Positions 42,603 to 55,529 are shown, counted from the first letter of the stretch. The stretch: DNA of 64,000 bases from Malus domestica (GCF_042453785.1 NC_091674.1:29647501-29711500); one strand, 5' to 3'. Translations and numbers: made by a program. Notes: generated from the letters alone by a model not told the origin.

Positions 42603-45594
42603 ATGAGTCCTTCAGAAATAACCATCCTAATCCTTGTCTTCCTTACCTTCTTATGGTCTCTTCTCCGCATCCTAATCAACGCCTCCTCAAGGCAAAGCCA
42701 AAAACTGCCTCCTGGCCCTATGGCTCTGCCAATCATTGGCAATCTTCATATGCTAGGCAACCTCCCACACCGCAGCCTCCAGAACCTAGCCAAAAAGTAC
42801 GGACCCATAATGTCCATGCGCCTAGGAAGCAAAACCACCATAGTAGTCTCATCCCCCAAAGCCGCTGAGTTATTCCTTAAAACCCACGACACCATTTTCG
42901 CTAGCCGCCCCCAAGTCCAAGCCTCCAAGTACATGTCGTACGACACGAAGGCCATGGCCTTTTCTGAATATGGTCCATATTGGCGCCATGTTCGAAAGCT
43001 CTGCACGCTTCAACTTCTTTCTCCTTTGAGAATCGAGGCTTTTGCTCCGCTGAGAAGGGAGGAGGTAGGGTTGTTGGTGCAATCCCTAAAGGTAGCCGCA
43101 GAGGCGGGTGAGGTGGTAGATCTTAGTGAGAAAGTCGGTGAGCTTGTTGTGGGAATCACGTACAGGATGGTGTTGGGGAGAAAAAACAATGATATGTTTG
43201 ATCTCAAGGGGATTATAGAGGAGGTCATGTTCTTGTCAGGAGCTTTCAACATTGGTGATTATGTGCCTTTCCTTATTCCACTTGATGTTCAGGTATGTTA
43301 CCCTTCATCCTTAATTACCAAAAATGTTACATGCATGAATCAACAATAAAACTAGAGAAATGCTAGCAAGATCATAAAGTAGAAACATTTAGAATCACTG
43401 CTTGCACGCTACTGATCCTGAAATGCTAAAGAACAAACACAAGACGTTTGAAATAAGTAAATGCAAATATGTGCGATCGATTTTAACACTGTCCTCGTGA
43501 AAAAAATTAGATGGATGGTACATTAACAGGAACAAAAGCAGTGTCAACAAAGTAAAGTGAACAAGGTGAATTCATAGTTTTAGGGAAAGTAAATCAGCCA
43601 ATAACTAGTTCACAACGCTACTAATCTTTGGATTAGCTGTTTACGTTAGCCGGCCGGTTTTCATCGTCTGTTTGTTGGTGACATGATTCACAAGTCGCAT
43701 CCACACACTGCTAAAAAAAAGATCATATCGTACACGTATGGTCCGTTTCCATAGGCTGCAAACATTGATATTATCACCGCCGATGGCAGTGACACTGACA
43801 CGGTTTCTTATCTTATGCTTAATTTGGCTCCATTGTCAAGTTTAATTTATCGACCAAAATAGTGGGCAAGACATATTCAATGCCGGCCGGGATATTCTAT
43901 TACAATTAATTATTTTAGGAACCTTAATTTTTTGCAGTCAACTGTATACAAATTATATGGTTGTTTTCTTTTATCCTTCATGGAAGACGTAATATTAATA
44001 AGGATTTTACCATTAAAAGAGTCCTTTACAAAAATTCAAAAAATAAAATGCTGGTAATGAGCAGATACAGATTCTGAGGTTTATAATTAGTAATGTTAGA
44101 GAGATTAAATTTGTAGATAAAATTTGTAAACAAAATGATGTGTTACAAATAGAGATGAGTACGTCGTTTATCAATGTTTAAGTAATAATCCAATGATCAA
44201 CTTCAATGTATTTTAGTTTACACAATTTTGCTTACAAATTTAGTCTCTCAAGCATTAACCATATAACAATAATGTTATCAAAATTAAACTCAACTTACTT
44301 GATTATTATACATATGTATGAATCAAACTAACCATAACCAATGTGAAAGGCCTTTGTATTAGATAATGCTAGGTAGTCCAAATTTTAAGTAAAATTTTAT
44401 AAATCATATGACATGGTTGTTGATAATTGAATTATTATTTAAGTGTTGATTAACGTACTTATTTCATATTAATGACACGTCATGTGGTATGCAAATTTAG
44501 TCTCAAAACTTTGTTTACTTACCATTATTCTTTTTGTAGTAAGGGTTTGCACGTGATCCCGTGTAAGATTGCCGCCATATGTGACCATCCTCACCCAAAA
44601 GTTACTCCTAAATTACAAGATGTAAAAGATTTTATATATGCATGCATGTCTTGATGACCATTACATTGCCTAGATTAAAATAGCGATAGCTATAGAGTAC
44701 TCAAGTAGAAGACTAGTACATATATTGATTGGATTGTATGGAATCTTAACTACTTCCTCTTAGGGATTGACCAAGCGCATGAAGAGAATTAGCAAGACTG
44801 TGGACCAACTATTCGAAAAGATAATTCAGGATCATGAACAAGTTTCTAGAAGTGAGCAAGTACAAGGCAATCATCATAAGGACTTTGTAGACGTGCTGCT
44901 TTCATTAATCCACCAACCATTAAACCCCAACGATGAGGAAGTATACATGTTCGAACGAACAAATGCCAAAGCCATTTTACTCGATATGATTTCTGGTTCC
45001 TTTGACACTTCAGCCACGGCAATCGTCTGGACCCTGGCCGAACTCTTGAGGCACCCGGAAGTTATGAAACGTCTCCAAAAAGAGCTCCAAAGTGTGGTCG
45101 GGATGGATCGAATGGTTGAAGAAAGTGATTTGCCAAAGCTGGATTACTTGAGCATGGTGGTCAAGGAGAGCTTCAGGCTACACCCTGTTGGACCATTACT
45201 TATCCCTCATCAATCCATGGAGGACGTTATAGTTGATGGATATCACATACCCAAGAAATCAAGAGTCTTCATCAATATTTGGACCATTGGGAGAGATCCA
45301 AATGTATGGTCAGATAATGTGGAAGAATTCTACCCTGAAAGGTTTATGAATAGTAACGTTGACCTGCAAGGACATGACTTCCAGCTCATACCATTTGGGT
45401 CTGGTCGAAGAGGGTGCCCTGCTATGCAGTTAGGGTTGACCACAGTTCGTCTAGCTCTGGGAAACTTGGTGAACTGCTTCAACTGGGAGCTCCCAACTGG
45501 CATGTTGCCTAAAGACTTGGACATGACTGAAAAGTTCGGCTTATCGTTGTCGAAAGCCAAACACTTGCTTGCCATGCCGACGCACCGCCTATAA
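42603..45594 (+). CDS. Cytochrome P450, CYP736A type (unit B, full length)
   Basis: Two exons, 42603-43292 and 44764-45594 (phase 0 intron of 1471 bp, GT-AG), encode 506 residues, normal for a plant microsomal P450. An N-terminal membrane anchor (residues 5-27) is followed by the hinge LPPGP (35-39). The oxygen-binding I-helix motif is GSFDTS (308-313), ExxR is E365/R368, PERF is 421-424 and the haem loop is [10 protein letters not shown] with Cys448. Sequence wording fits CYP736A, whose Rosaceae members include biphenyl 4-hydroxylases of phytoalexin (aucuparin) synthesis. That substrate is only a hypothesis here. One oddity: the last haem-loop Gly of FxxGxRxCxG is Ala450. Otherwise the gene is intact and nearly identical to the broken unit C copy. 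Confidence 0.9.
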
Positions 45595-47069
45595 AATCGA
45601 CCTTCACACACAAACACACAGATGGTGTGTCTAGGCATAAATAAACACACACACACACACACACAGATGGTGTGTCCAGGCATAAATAAACAGTACTTAA
45701 CTGTATACTTTGGATTTTAATTTTTAGTCAATATGGAACTTTATTAAGACAAGAAAATGTTACAGAAACAAAAATATTACCCAATAATTTGAATTGATGA
45801 AAGTGGCTTATAACTTAGTTGGTTAATTAAGAGCATTCACTTTGCACTCGAGGTTAAATGTTTGAATTCCCCTTCCTAAGTTCAATATAGATTGTCCTAT
45901 CCTTTTAAAAAGTTAATAATAATTTGGACTGGTATTGGATATAACCTTCCTACTAAAAGAAAGCACACAACACAGTTCTACCGTTCCAAGTATAAAAGTT
46001 TCCTAAAGAAAATAAAGCAACTTTCAGCATTACCTAAGAGCAACTCCAGCGTATCAAGCTCCCCTAGGGTAACTTCCTATTGAATAGCTTACAGTGAACA
46101 GTAACTGTATTTAATGAACAGTAATTGCCTTTTGCATCTCCACCCCTAAACTGAATAGCTATGACAATATGCAATAAAAAATTAATATTTTTTATTTTAT
46201 AAAATAATAAAAAATAATTTTATTTCAAATTTCGGATATGATTTTTAATTAGTCTCGTTGTACTACATTTCATTAAATAAGAAATTACAACCCAAAGTAT
46301 TTGAGAAAATATAAAATTATGGTGTAAGATGGAAGATAATGATAAGATATTTATAAAAAAATAAAATCTTTTTTTTTTAATTTTTTCAGATTTTTTATTA
46401 ATTGTTTACATTTTTTATAAAATTTTTATTAATTTTTAATTTTATTAATTTTATAATGTGGCTGACGTTAACTATGCATCATTTGGCCTCAAGCTCTCGA
46501 GCTACCAATTACAGTCGGGCCTCCAATTGGAGCCGAGCTTCTCACTTGGGCCCCCCCTCGACCCACACGCCCACATGGGTTGGAGCAAGCAGCTCGGGCT
46601 ATTGGGTAGAAAAAATCAAAGGTCCATCGAGCTATTGGTCCCGGTGGAGACGCCTAAAACAAAAGGAGGCCTGAAGTAAAAGTTTCATAATGAAGTTTAT
46701 GCATCAGAGAACTTTAGACTTATTATTATAAATGTATTGCCAAAACACTACCAATGCACTATTTCAGCGTTACATGTTACTGCTAAAACACTACAAATGC
46801 CCTTCAAAGGTACTAACCAAATAATTTCTAAATACAATCATTTCAAGGTGTCATTTGAAAAGTTCTTCAAATATATTACATTTAGGCTTATTTTTAGCCA
46901 TGTTTTTTTAAACTTCATTTTAATCTCATTTTGCTTCTTGTAATTAAAAAATTGTCACTTTACTCCATGAAACTCATAATTCGCTCTAGTTTATACATAA
47001 TCATTGTTAATTTCAACTAACGAAGATTAATTAACTATCAAATCTCGTATCCAATAGAATGTTGGGTAT

Positions 47070-47539
47070 GCCACTTAGTACTACAGTCTAGTGGTATTTA
47101 TCTTTACTTGTAAGTGAGAGGTCTTAGGTTTGATTCTCGCTAAATGTTACATCCCACATCGCTCAGGGGAGTGGATCCTCTAAGCCTTATATGTATATTC
47201 TCATCTCTACCTAGCACGAGGCCTTTTGGGAACTCACTGGCTTCGGGTTCCATCAGAACTCCGAAGTTAAGCGAGATCGTGAGAGAGCAATCTCATGATG
47301 GGTGACCCACTGAGAAGTTATCGTGTGAGTTCCCAGAAACAAAATCGTGAGGGCGTGATGGGGCCTAAAGCGGACAATATCGTGCTACGGCGGAGTTGTG
47401 CTCAGGATGTAGTAGGGGCTCGGGTTGGGATGTGACACTAAAGGTTAATTTGAATCATATTATTGCTAGCTATTATGAGGCTAAGCCCATCCCTTCCTCT
47501 TAGTGTAGATAATATCGTTTGTTCAAAAGAAAAAAAAAA
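47070..47539 (+). mobile_element. tRNA-type SINE containing a Cassandra solo LTR (unit B/C junction)
   Basis: Same SINE as at 28709. Its left part is 47070-47144 and its right part 47438-47539, with an A-rich tail. Target sequences AATGTTGGGTAT and AATGTTGAGTAT flank it. The presence of the nested LTR at the same base in both junctions shows that both insertions predate the array duplication. Confidence 0.65.
47145..47437 (+). mobile_element. Cassandra solo LTR with 5S rRNA-like sequence (unit B/C junction)
   Basis: 293 bp, TGTTACATCC...GATGTGACA, with a perfect 5-bp duplication CTAAA on both sides (47140-47144 and 47438-47442). The 5S-derived part reads CCGAAGTTAAGCGAG and GATGGGTGACCCACTG. 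It is uninterrupted, unlike the copy at 28784. Confidence 0.9.
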
Positions 47540-47952
47540 TGTTGAGTATCCTATCCAATTTTTTTAGGGGTGCAGATATTTTTATAATTGCAAACATTTA
47601 TTTTATAGCATATACAATTGTTTCTACAAAATAACTAATGTAATTAAACATTATGTAGATTAATCTTTAGTTGCATCTTATTTCATTTGCTTGGGCCATG
47701 AGGTAAATCAATCATTTGTCTTTGGGGGGGGGGGGGGGGTCTGAATTTAATCCTCTCATACCTGCCAAAAGACTCATGCCTAATGCGAAATTCCGTCCTT
47801 GAGTTTTATTATTTACGGCGTAGAATATTTTTCAAAAAGTGTAAAAAAATGAAAATACTTTTAATGTGCTAAACGGGATTTTACATGAACGTATTTGATC
47901 ATTTCATGTTTTTCTGCATTTCTTAACATATTTAAATAATACATGTCGCTAC

Positions 47953-48124
47953 CAATGATGGGTGGTTCAAGTGATAAGGAGCTTGTTCCTCTTAAACAAA
48001 ATCTTAAGTTTGAACTTTAAGAATAAAGAAGCCAATAATAGAAGAGCTTGCCTCGAATAGGATCCAATCTGGGTCGAGGGATTAGTCCCACCTCGTGCGG
48101 GGATGCCTGAATTCATCCAATGAA
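47953..48124 (+). mobile_element. Second SINE-like insertion (unit C copy)
   Basis: Counterpart of 39823-39994, with the same flanking direct repeats (AAATAATACATGTCGCTAC and AAATAATACGGATCGCTA). Confidence 0.5.
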
Positions 48125-49861
48125 AAATAATACGGATCGCTAACGAAAAACAAAACTTGAAACGCCAAGGGTATTTCGTCATTTTCCATTTATTGGAAAC
48201 ACATGCGGCCTTATTTTGTGTGCCACGTGAGAACCACCCCACTTTTTGGAAAACTCTCTATAGGCCAAGCTTTGGAAACACATGCGGACATAAAACGGGA
48301 GTTTACGTTATGAAGATTAATCGCCATAATTGCAAAAATTTATTTTATAGCATATACAATTGTGTCCACAAAATAACTAATATAATTAAACATTATGAAG
48401 ATTAATCGCCATGTGGTAAATCAATCATTTGTCTTGGTGGGTTTGAATTTAATCCTCTCATGCCTACCAAAACATTCATGCCTAATGTGAAATCCTATCC
48501 TTGAATTTTATTATTTACGGAGTAAATTTTTTTCAAAAGGTGTAAAAGGACGAAAATGCTTCTATTGTGCTCAACGGGAGTTTACGTTAATGTATTTCAT
48601 CATTTCATGTTTTTCCACATTTCTCAGCATATTTAAATGAGAATTTTAACAAAAAACTCCCGGTACTGTTCATTTTAACGAAAAACCATATTTTTACACT
48701 AAAAAGTCAATCTTGAAACTATTCACTTTACCCTTTATTTTGTCATTTTCGTTAAAACTCAAAGTTTTCAAATCTTTTTCATTAGTTTTCCTTATTTAAA
48801 TAATACGTGTCGCTATGAAGGCGTATCGCAATCTAAAAGTAACTCAAAGCTATAACAAAACTTGAAATTTCGTCATTTTACATTTATTGGAAGCACATTT
48901 GGTTATGGAAAACTCTCTCTCGGTCAATCTCTTCCCGTCTATCATCTCTCACATTTTCTCTCTACCCCTCTCTTTGTCCAAACAAAAAGTCCACCACACC
49001 ATTTTCTGACGAATTTCTTACACCAAAATCACCATATTTGTGATCGTCTCACTCCCACAAACCCAGTGATGGGTTTTGTTTCATGAAAAACCGAAGAAAA
49101 ACGGAGGTTCTGGAGCTTCGAAACGGACCGACACCATCCTAGCCAATTCCTGCCAGGGTGAGACCTCTAACCACCATATTTGGATTACTCTCGTTGAATA
49201 GATGAATTTTCATATATGGATCGTGGAATTTAGTTAAGAACTGAGTGAGATATGAGCGTTTAAATTTCTCCTCTGCAGAGTGCAGACGCACAAACCAAAC
49301 CCAAGGGCGCCAACTGCACTACATTTACGTTCAACAGTAGCACAATATTGAATCCATATCCATCAATTTCAGTCAACTTTCGTACTACCATTCGTCATTA
49401 AGTTACTTCAACAAACTTTATAAAGATTGCACGTAGCTACTTAGGCACGAAGGAATCTGGTGAGTTTCACTCTCACTCTTAACAGTTTAATTAGTTTAAA
49501 GTTGAAATATTGCTTATATAAAATAAGAGAATTGTTATTGGTATTCAAAAAATCTTATTTTGCATGCCAAATTTTCTATAAATAAAAAGAAAAATATACT
49601 TGTAAGAAACGCGAAATGAGATTTTATTACTGCTATTAACAATTCCGTAAAAATTTTTTGTAACTTTGATTTTTTCTGTTGGTAAAATTTTGTTTTGCTT
49701 GTACTAGGGTAAAGTACCCATTTTCACATACATGATTGGACTCCATTTGGTAATATTTTAATCAGCCGTTGGATCATGAATCATTCTCTATAAGTATCCA
49801 ACTATATGAGTCTATGTCCAAACGTCCCATTTCTCGATCTCACCCAGAAATCAAGAAAAAA

Positions 49862-52801
49862 ATGAGTCCTTCAGAAATAACCATCCTAATCCTTGTCTTC
49901 CTTACCTTCTTATGGTCTCTTCTCCGCATCCTAATCAACGCCTCCTCAAGGCAAAGCCAAAAACTGCCTCCTGGCCCTATGGCTCTGCCAATCATTGGCA
50001 ATCTTCATATGCTAGGCAACCTCCCACACCGCAGCCTCCAGAACCTAGCCAAAAAGTACGGACCCATAATGTCCATGCGCCTAGGAAGCAAAACCACCAT
50101 AGTAGTCTCATCCCCCAAAGCCGCTGAGTTATTCCTTAAAACCCATGACACCATTTTCGCTAGCCGCCCCCAAGTCCAAGCCTCCAAGTACATGTCGTAC
50201 GACACGAAGGCCATGGCCTTTTCTGAATATGGTCCATATTGGCGCCATGTTCGAAAGCTCTGCACGCTTCAACTTCTTTCTCCTTTGAGAATCGAGGCTT
50301 TCGCTCCGCTGAGAAGGGAGGAGGTAGGGTTGTTGGTGCAGTCCCTAAAGGTAGCCGCAGAGGCGGGTGAGGTGGTAGATCTTAGTGAGAAAGTCGGTGA
50401 GCTTGTTGTGGGAATCACGTACAGGATGGTGTTGGGGAGGAAAAATAATGATATGTTTGATCTCAAGGGGATTATAGAGGAGGTCATGTTCTTGTCAGGA
50501 GCTTTCAACATGGGTGATTATGTGCCTTTCCTTGTTCCACTTGATGTTCAGGTATGTTACCCTTCATCCTTAATTACCAAAAATGTTACATGCATGAATC
50601 AACAATAAAACTAGAGAAATGCTAGCAAGATCATAAAATAGAAACATTTAGAATCACTGCTTGCACGTTACTGATCCTGAAATGCTAAAGAACAAACAAA
50701 AGACGTTTGAAATAAGTAAATGCAAGTATGAGCAATTGAGCTTAACACTGTCCTCATGAAAAAATTTAGATGGATGGTACATTAACAGGAACAGAAGTAG
50801 TGTCAACAAAGTAAAGTGAACAAGGTGAATCCATAGTTTAGTGGATTAGCTGTTTACGTTGGCCGGCTGGTTTTCATCGTCTGTTTGTTGGTGACATGAT
50901 TCACAAGTCGCATCCACAAACTGCTAAAAAAGAGATCATATCGTACACGTATGGTCCATTTCCATAGGCTGCAAACATTGATATTATCACCGCTGATGGC
51001 GGTGACACTGACACGGTTTCTTATCTTATGCTTAATTTGGCTCCATTGTCAAGTTTAATTTGTCGACCGAAAAAGCGGGCAAGACGTATTCAATGCCGGC
51101 CGGGATGTTCTATTACAATTAATTATTTTAGGAACCTTAATTTTTGGCAGGCAACTGTATACAAATTATATGGTTGTTTTCTTTTATCCTTCTTGGAAGA
51201 CGTAATATTAATAAGGATTTTACCATTAAAAGAGTCCCTTACAAAAATTCAAAAAATAAAATGCCGGTAATGAGTAGATACAGATTCTGAGGTTTATAAT
51301 TAGTCATGTTAGGGAGACTAAATTTATAGATAAAATTTGTAAATAAAATGATGTGTTACAAATAGAGATGAGTACGTCGTTTATCAATGTTTAAGTAATA
51401 ATCCAATGATCAACTTCTATGTATTTTAGTTTCCACAATTTTGCTTACAAATTTAGTCTCTCAAGCATTAACCATATAACAATAATGTTATTGAAATTAA
51501 ACTCAACTTACTTGATTATTATATATATGTATGAATCAAACTAACCATAACCAATGTGAAAAGCCTTTGTATTAGATAATGCTAGGTAGTCCAAATTTTA
51601 AACAAAATTTTATAAGTCATATGACGTAGTTGTTGATAATTGAATTATTACTTAAATGTTGATTAACGTACTTATTTCATATTGATGACACGTCATATGG
51701 TATGCAAATTTAGTCTCAAAACTTTGTTTACTTACCATTATTCTTTTTGTAGTAAGGGTTGGCACGTGATCCCGTGTAAGATTGCCGCCATGTGACCATC
51801 CTCACCCAAAAGTTACTCCTAAATTACAAGATGTAAAAGATTTTATATATGCATGCATGTCTTGATGACCATTACATTGCCTAGATTAAAATAGCGATAG
51901 CTATAGAGTACTCAAGTAGAAGACTAGTACATATATTGATTGGATTGCATGGAATCTTAACTACTTCCTCTTAGGGATTGACCAAGCGCATGAAGAGAAT
52001 TAGCAAGACTGTGGACCAACTATTCGAAAAGATAATTCAGGATCATGAACAAGTTTCTAGAAGTGAGCAAGTACAAGGCAATCATCATAAGGACTTTGTA
52101 GACGTGCTGCTTTCATTAATCCACCAACCATTAAACCCCAACGATGAGGAAGTATACATGTTCGAACGAACAAATGCCAAAGCCATTTTACTCGATATGA
52201 TTTCTGGTTCCTTTGACACTTCAGCCACGGCAATCGTCTGGACCCTGGCCGAACTCTTGAGGCACCCGGAAGTTATGAAACGTCTCCAAAAAGAGCTCCA
52301 AAGTGTGGTCGGGATGGATCGAATGGTTGAAGAAAGTGATTTGCCAAAGCTGGATTACTTGAGCATGGTGGTCAAGGAGAGCTTCAGGCTACACCCTGTT
52401 GGACCATTACTTATCCCTCATCAATCCATGGAGGACGTTATAGTTGATGGATATCACATACCCAAGAAATCAAGAGTCTTCATCAATATTTGGACCATTG
52501 GGAGAGATCCAAATGTATGGTCAGATAATGTGGAAGAATTCTACCCTGAAAGGTTTATGAATAGTAACGTTGACTTGGACAGGACTTCCAGCTCATACCA
52601 TTTGGGTCTGGTCGAAGAGGGTGCCCTGCTATGCAGTTAGGGTTGACCACAGTTCGTCTAGCTCTGGGAAACTTGGTGCACTGCTTCAACTGGGAGCTCC
52701 CAACTGGCATGCTGCCTAAAGACTTGGACATGACTGAAAAGTTCGGCTTATCGTTGTCGAAAGCCAAACACTTGCTTGCCATGCCGACGCACCGCCTATA
52801 A
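49862..52801 (+). pseudogene. Cytochrome P450, CYP736A type (unit C), frameshifted before the haem loop
   Basis: Exon 1 is 49862-50551 (230 codons) and exon 2 starts at 51975, both with the same splice sites as gene B. Exon 1 differs from B by only two residues (Met for Ile before GDYVPF, Val for Ile in the last segment). In exon 2 the sequence is the same until about residue 431, where 4 bases are missing (near 52573-52583). The frame then runs to a stop at 52640, so the haem-binding Cys loop and the C-terminus are lost; they persist in another frame to 52801. The haem ligand is essential in all P450s, so the product cannot be active. The promoter still carries its TATA box. Confidence 0.9.
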
Positions 52802-53770
52802 AATCGACCTTCACACACACACACAGATGGTGTGTCTAGGCATAAATAAACACACACACACACACACCCACACACACAGAGATGGTGTGTATAGGCATAA
52901 ATAAACAGTACTTAACTGTATACTTTGGATTTTAATTTTTAGTCAATTTGGAACTTTATTAAGACAAGAAAATGTTACAGAAACAAAAATATTGCCCAAT
53001 AATTTGAATTGATGCAAGTGGCTTATAATTTAGTTGGTTAATTAAGAGCATTCACTTTGCACTCGAGGTTCCATATTTGAATTCCACTTCCTAAGTTCAA
53101 TATAGATTGTCCTATCCTTTTAAAATGTTAAAAATAATTTGGACTGGTATTAGATATAACCTTCCAACTAAAAGAAAGCACACAACACAATTCTACCGTT
53201 CCAAGTATAAAAGTTTCCTAAAGAAAATAAAGCAACTTTCAGCATCACCTAAGAGTAACTCCATCGTATCAAGCTCCCCTAGGGTAACTTGCTATTGAAT
53301 AGCTTGCAGTGAACAGTAACTGTCTTTAATGAACAGTAATTGTCTTTTGCATCTCCACCCCTAAAACTGAATAGCTATGACAATATGCAATAAAATATTA
53401 GTATTTTTATTTTATAAAATAATAAAATATAATTTTATTTCAAATTTCAGATATGATTTTTAATTAGTTTCGTTGTACTATATTTCATTAAATAAGAAAT
53501 TACAACCCAAAGTATTTGAGAAAATATAACGAAGATTAATTAAAGGTGATGTCGAAATTATAGAGATTAACGGCTAACTCGAAAAAACGACGTCATGTAT
53601 TATACTAAAATTAAAGGTGATGTCGTTTTTCCAATTAGATTTACCAAAGTTAAAAGAGATGTTTTCTGGGTTTGGGTTTCGATGGTTCTCAGTGAACACC
53701 CAATCACTTAAGTTCTTGATCAAAACATTCGATCTTAATAGCTATAATCACCCATGGCTCTGATACCACA

Positions 53771-54212
53771 TGTTAGAAGTATGTAATCACCATGAACCAA
53801 AGATTCATAGATATGCCATTAAGCCACGAACACAAGAACAACGCTTAGAGTTTATAAGAACAAAGTACAAGGATCATACCTGCAGCACCTGATGAAGTTG
53901 ATGAAGCCATGTCAGTCTGTCAAACAATTAACCTTCTCCAATATGAGCCGTGTATTGCAAAAGCAGAGGCTAGTGTTTATATACTCACCATAATCCTCAC
54001 TGTCTCCTATTAGAATCAGTATAGGACTCAACTATCCATTCCACATGCGTATAAACACAATCCCAATCCACGTTCAAGTCCACAAAACTTAAACCATTAT
54101 CAGTACTCTCAATCCTACAAGAATTAGGATTACTTAAAGCCTATTAATCAGACTTTTCCATATCAATTACATCAGCCGGATACAATGTTAATTTCATACT
54201 CACAATCTAACA
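53771..54212 (-). mobile_element. Copia-type LTR remnant with primer-binding site
   Basis: 442 bp with inverted ends TGTTAGA and TCTAACA. On the minus strand the LTR is followed at 53770 downward by TGGTATCAGAGCCATGGG, a standard initiator-Met primer-binding site, so it acts as a 5' LTR. The internal region is cut off after about 220 bp at the array edge. A partner LTR was not found. Confidence 0.7.
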
Positions 54213-55440
54213 ATCCACCGATCTGCTTGCCGTAGTAATAAGGCAACCGAAAATTGGTTTTCAAGGGAACCCCATCGAAGAAGTACGCAGAACATAATGT
54301 AATGGTCCAATTCGACACGAGTGGCAAACTTGCTACCTCACGCTTAGCTTCATTGAATCCATTCATGAGCATTACGTAATGCTACAATAACCATTTCTTG
54401 AATAAGCTTCTTCAAAATTCACCACTCCCTTCTCTTTAATATAAACAAGGAGAGTTTTCTTAATAATAGGATAGATTTGTGTAAGATATTGCTTGTACTT
54501 GAAAAAAAATTCTTTTATCCCAACTTCGTAAACATTAATTGAGGTGAGCATACCTACATTGGCAAGTGATGTGTTCCCCTTGCGAACTTGAGTTCGAATC
54601 ACACTCCTCACAATTTAATATGCTTAAGATCTAATATCGCTTATTAAAAAGCTATAAAACGAATTACATGTTTGATGATGATTTAGTTTTTAGTTTTCAT
54701 TTTTGTAGGGGGAAACTACATGGAGAAATGATGGGTGGAGATGTAAGGAAATATATGTAAGAAATGTACACAAAATGAGAACTAAAAAGATAATGCTTGT
54801 GTTCTCCCAAACTGAATGATTTTCTTTACAGATATGATCTTTAGATGAATATAAGAAAAATGAACGGTTCCTATAAGATATTTGGTTGCTAAAGATACGT
54901 TCATCATAAGTGAGGGGCAAATAAGTTCCCCATGAGAGGAACACAAGCATTATCCAACTTAAAAACCCAAAACCAAAAGTCATTTTAAGTTGTGTTCACT
55001 TTCAAGATTTTATTTTCATTCATTTTTCTTTATATATTCCCTTTTTTCCACTACCATCCTTCATCCCTCATTTTCTCCATAGGGGTATACTTCCTACATA
55101 TCTCAAGCAAAAAAAGTAAAAACAAAATGATTACCAAACAATCCAAAAATATTTATGAACCGAACCCTAAATTCCCGATTTCTCTGAGCAAAGAGTAGTT
55201 GTCCGGCCGGCTGTATACATATCTAAATGATGATTTTGTTGTTTAAATTATGATATATTTTCATGTAGATCAATGTCCAAGAGGCCAGGTATATATGAGA
55301 GAAGAGTAGAGAACGGACAAACAACTAGGCCTAATCAACTACCTTAAATCAAGGGAGTTACACCTAGTACACCTAATCACGTCAACTCCAAGTCAAGGGA
55401 AGATAGCTGGTAGATGAAAAAGAGAAACCGGACAAAGGTT
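54213..55440. other. Intergenic sequence, possibly retrotransposon-derived at its left edge
   Basis: 54213-54372 is open on the minus strand (EAKREVASLPLVSNWT...) but not a family I can name. The rest up to the P450 promoter is AT-rich, with no gene recognised. Confidence 0.35.
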
Positions 55441-55446
55441 CGGGTA

Positions 55447-55529
55447 CACACTTTACACCTTACACTTCATACTTTACACTTTACACTATACACACTTTAC
55501 ACTTTACACTTTACACTTCAACTATAAAA
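55447..55529 (+). promoter_or_regulatory. P450 promoter: ACTTTACAC repeats and TATA box
   Basis: About eight imperfect copies of ACTTTACAC/CCTTACACTTC lie at 55447-55518, followed directly by TATAAAA at 55523-55529. Transcription would begin near 55554, after the ATG at 55547, which favours ATG 55586 as the start codon. Confidence 0.6.

Larger units (their letters stand above)
28628..46988. repeat. Tandem array unit B (intact P450 gene, plus large insertions)
   Basis: Runs from the second to the third occurrence of the TTTATACATAATCATTG boundary phrase. Without the 10.2 kb retrotransposon (29075-39306) and the hAT element (40791-41610) it would be about 7.3 kb. It carries the CYP736A gene at 42603-45594. 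Its order is SINE/Cassandra, a spacer with SINE 2, P450 upstream region, gene, 3' flank, Harbinger-like MITE. That order matches unit C. Confidence 0.85.
46989..53544. repeat. Tandem array unit C (frameshifted P450 copy, truncated 3' end)
   Basis: Begins at the third boundary phrase (about 46989) and matches unit B closely. The 3' flank stops inside the Harbinger-like MITE at about 53527 and jumps to AACGAAGATTAATTAA, a phrase that belongs to the unit boundary. So about 1.1 kb was lost by a deletion or unequal exchange at the array edge. A poly(G) run of about 15 lies at 47725-47740. Confidence 0.8.

Noticed and set aside
42556..42606. Upstream reading frame before P450 gene B (and an in-frame N-terminal extension in unit C caused by one more A in an A-run)
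   Set aside because: The ATG lies only about 25 bases after the start of the TATA box, so it should fall before the transcription start and not be in the mRNA.
45330..45683. Minus open frames rich in Val-Cys repeats behind the P450 genes
   Set aside because: They arise from the (CA)n microsatellite and the antisense of P450 exon 2.
54213..54372. Idea that the LTR at 53771-54212 is shared by two tandem Copia elements (polypurine tract on one side, primer-binding site on the other)
   Set aside because: The sequence right of the LTR is only weakly purine-rich on the minus strand, and its open frame is not recognisable Copia, so the tandem arrangement is not supported.
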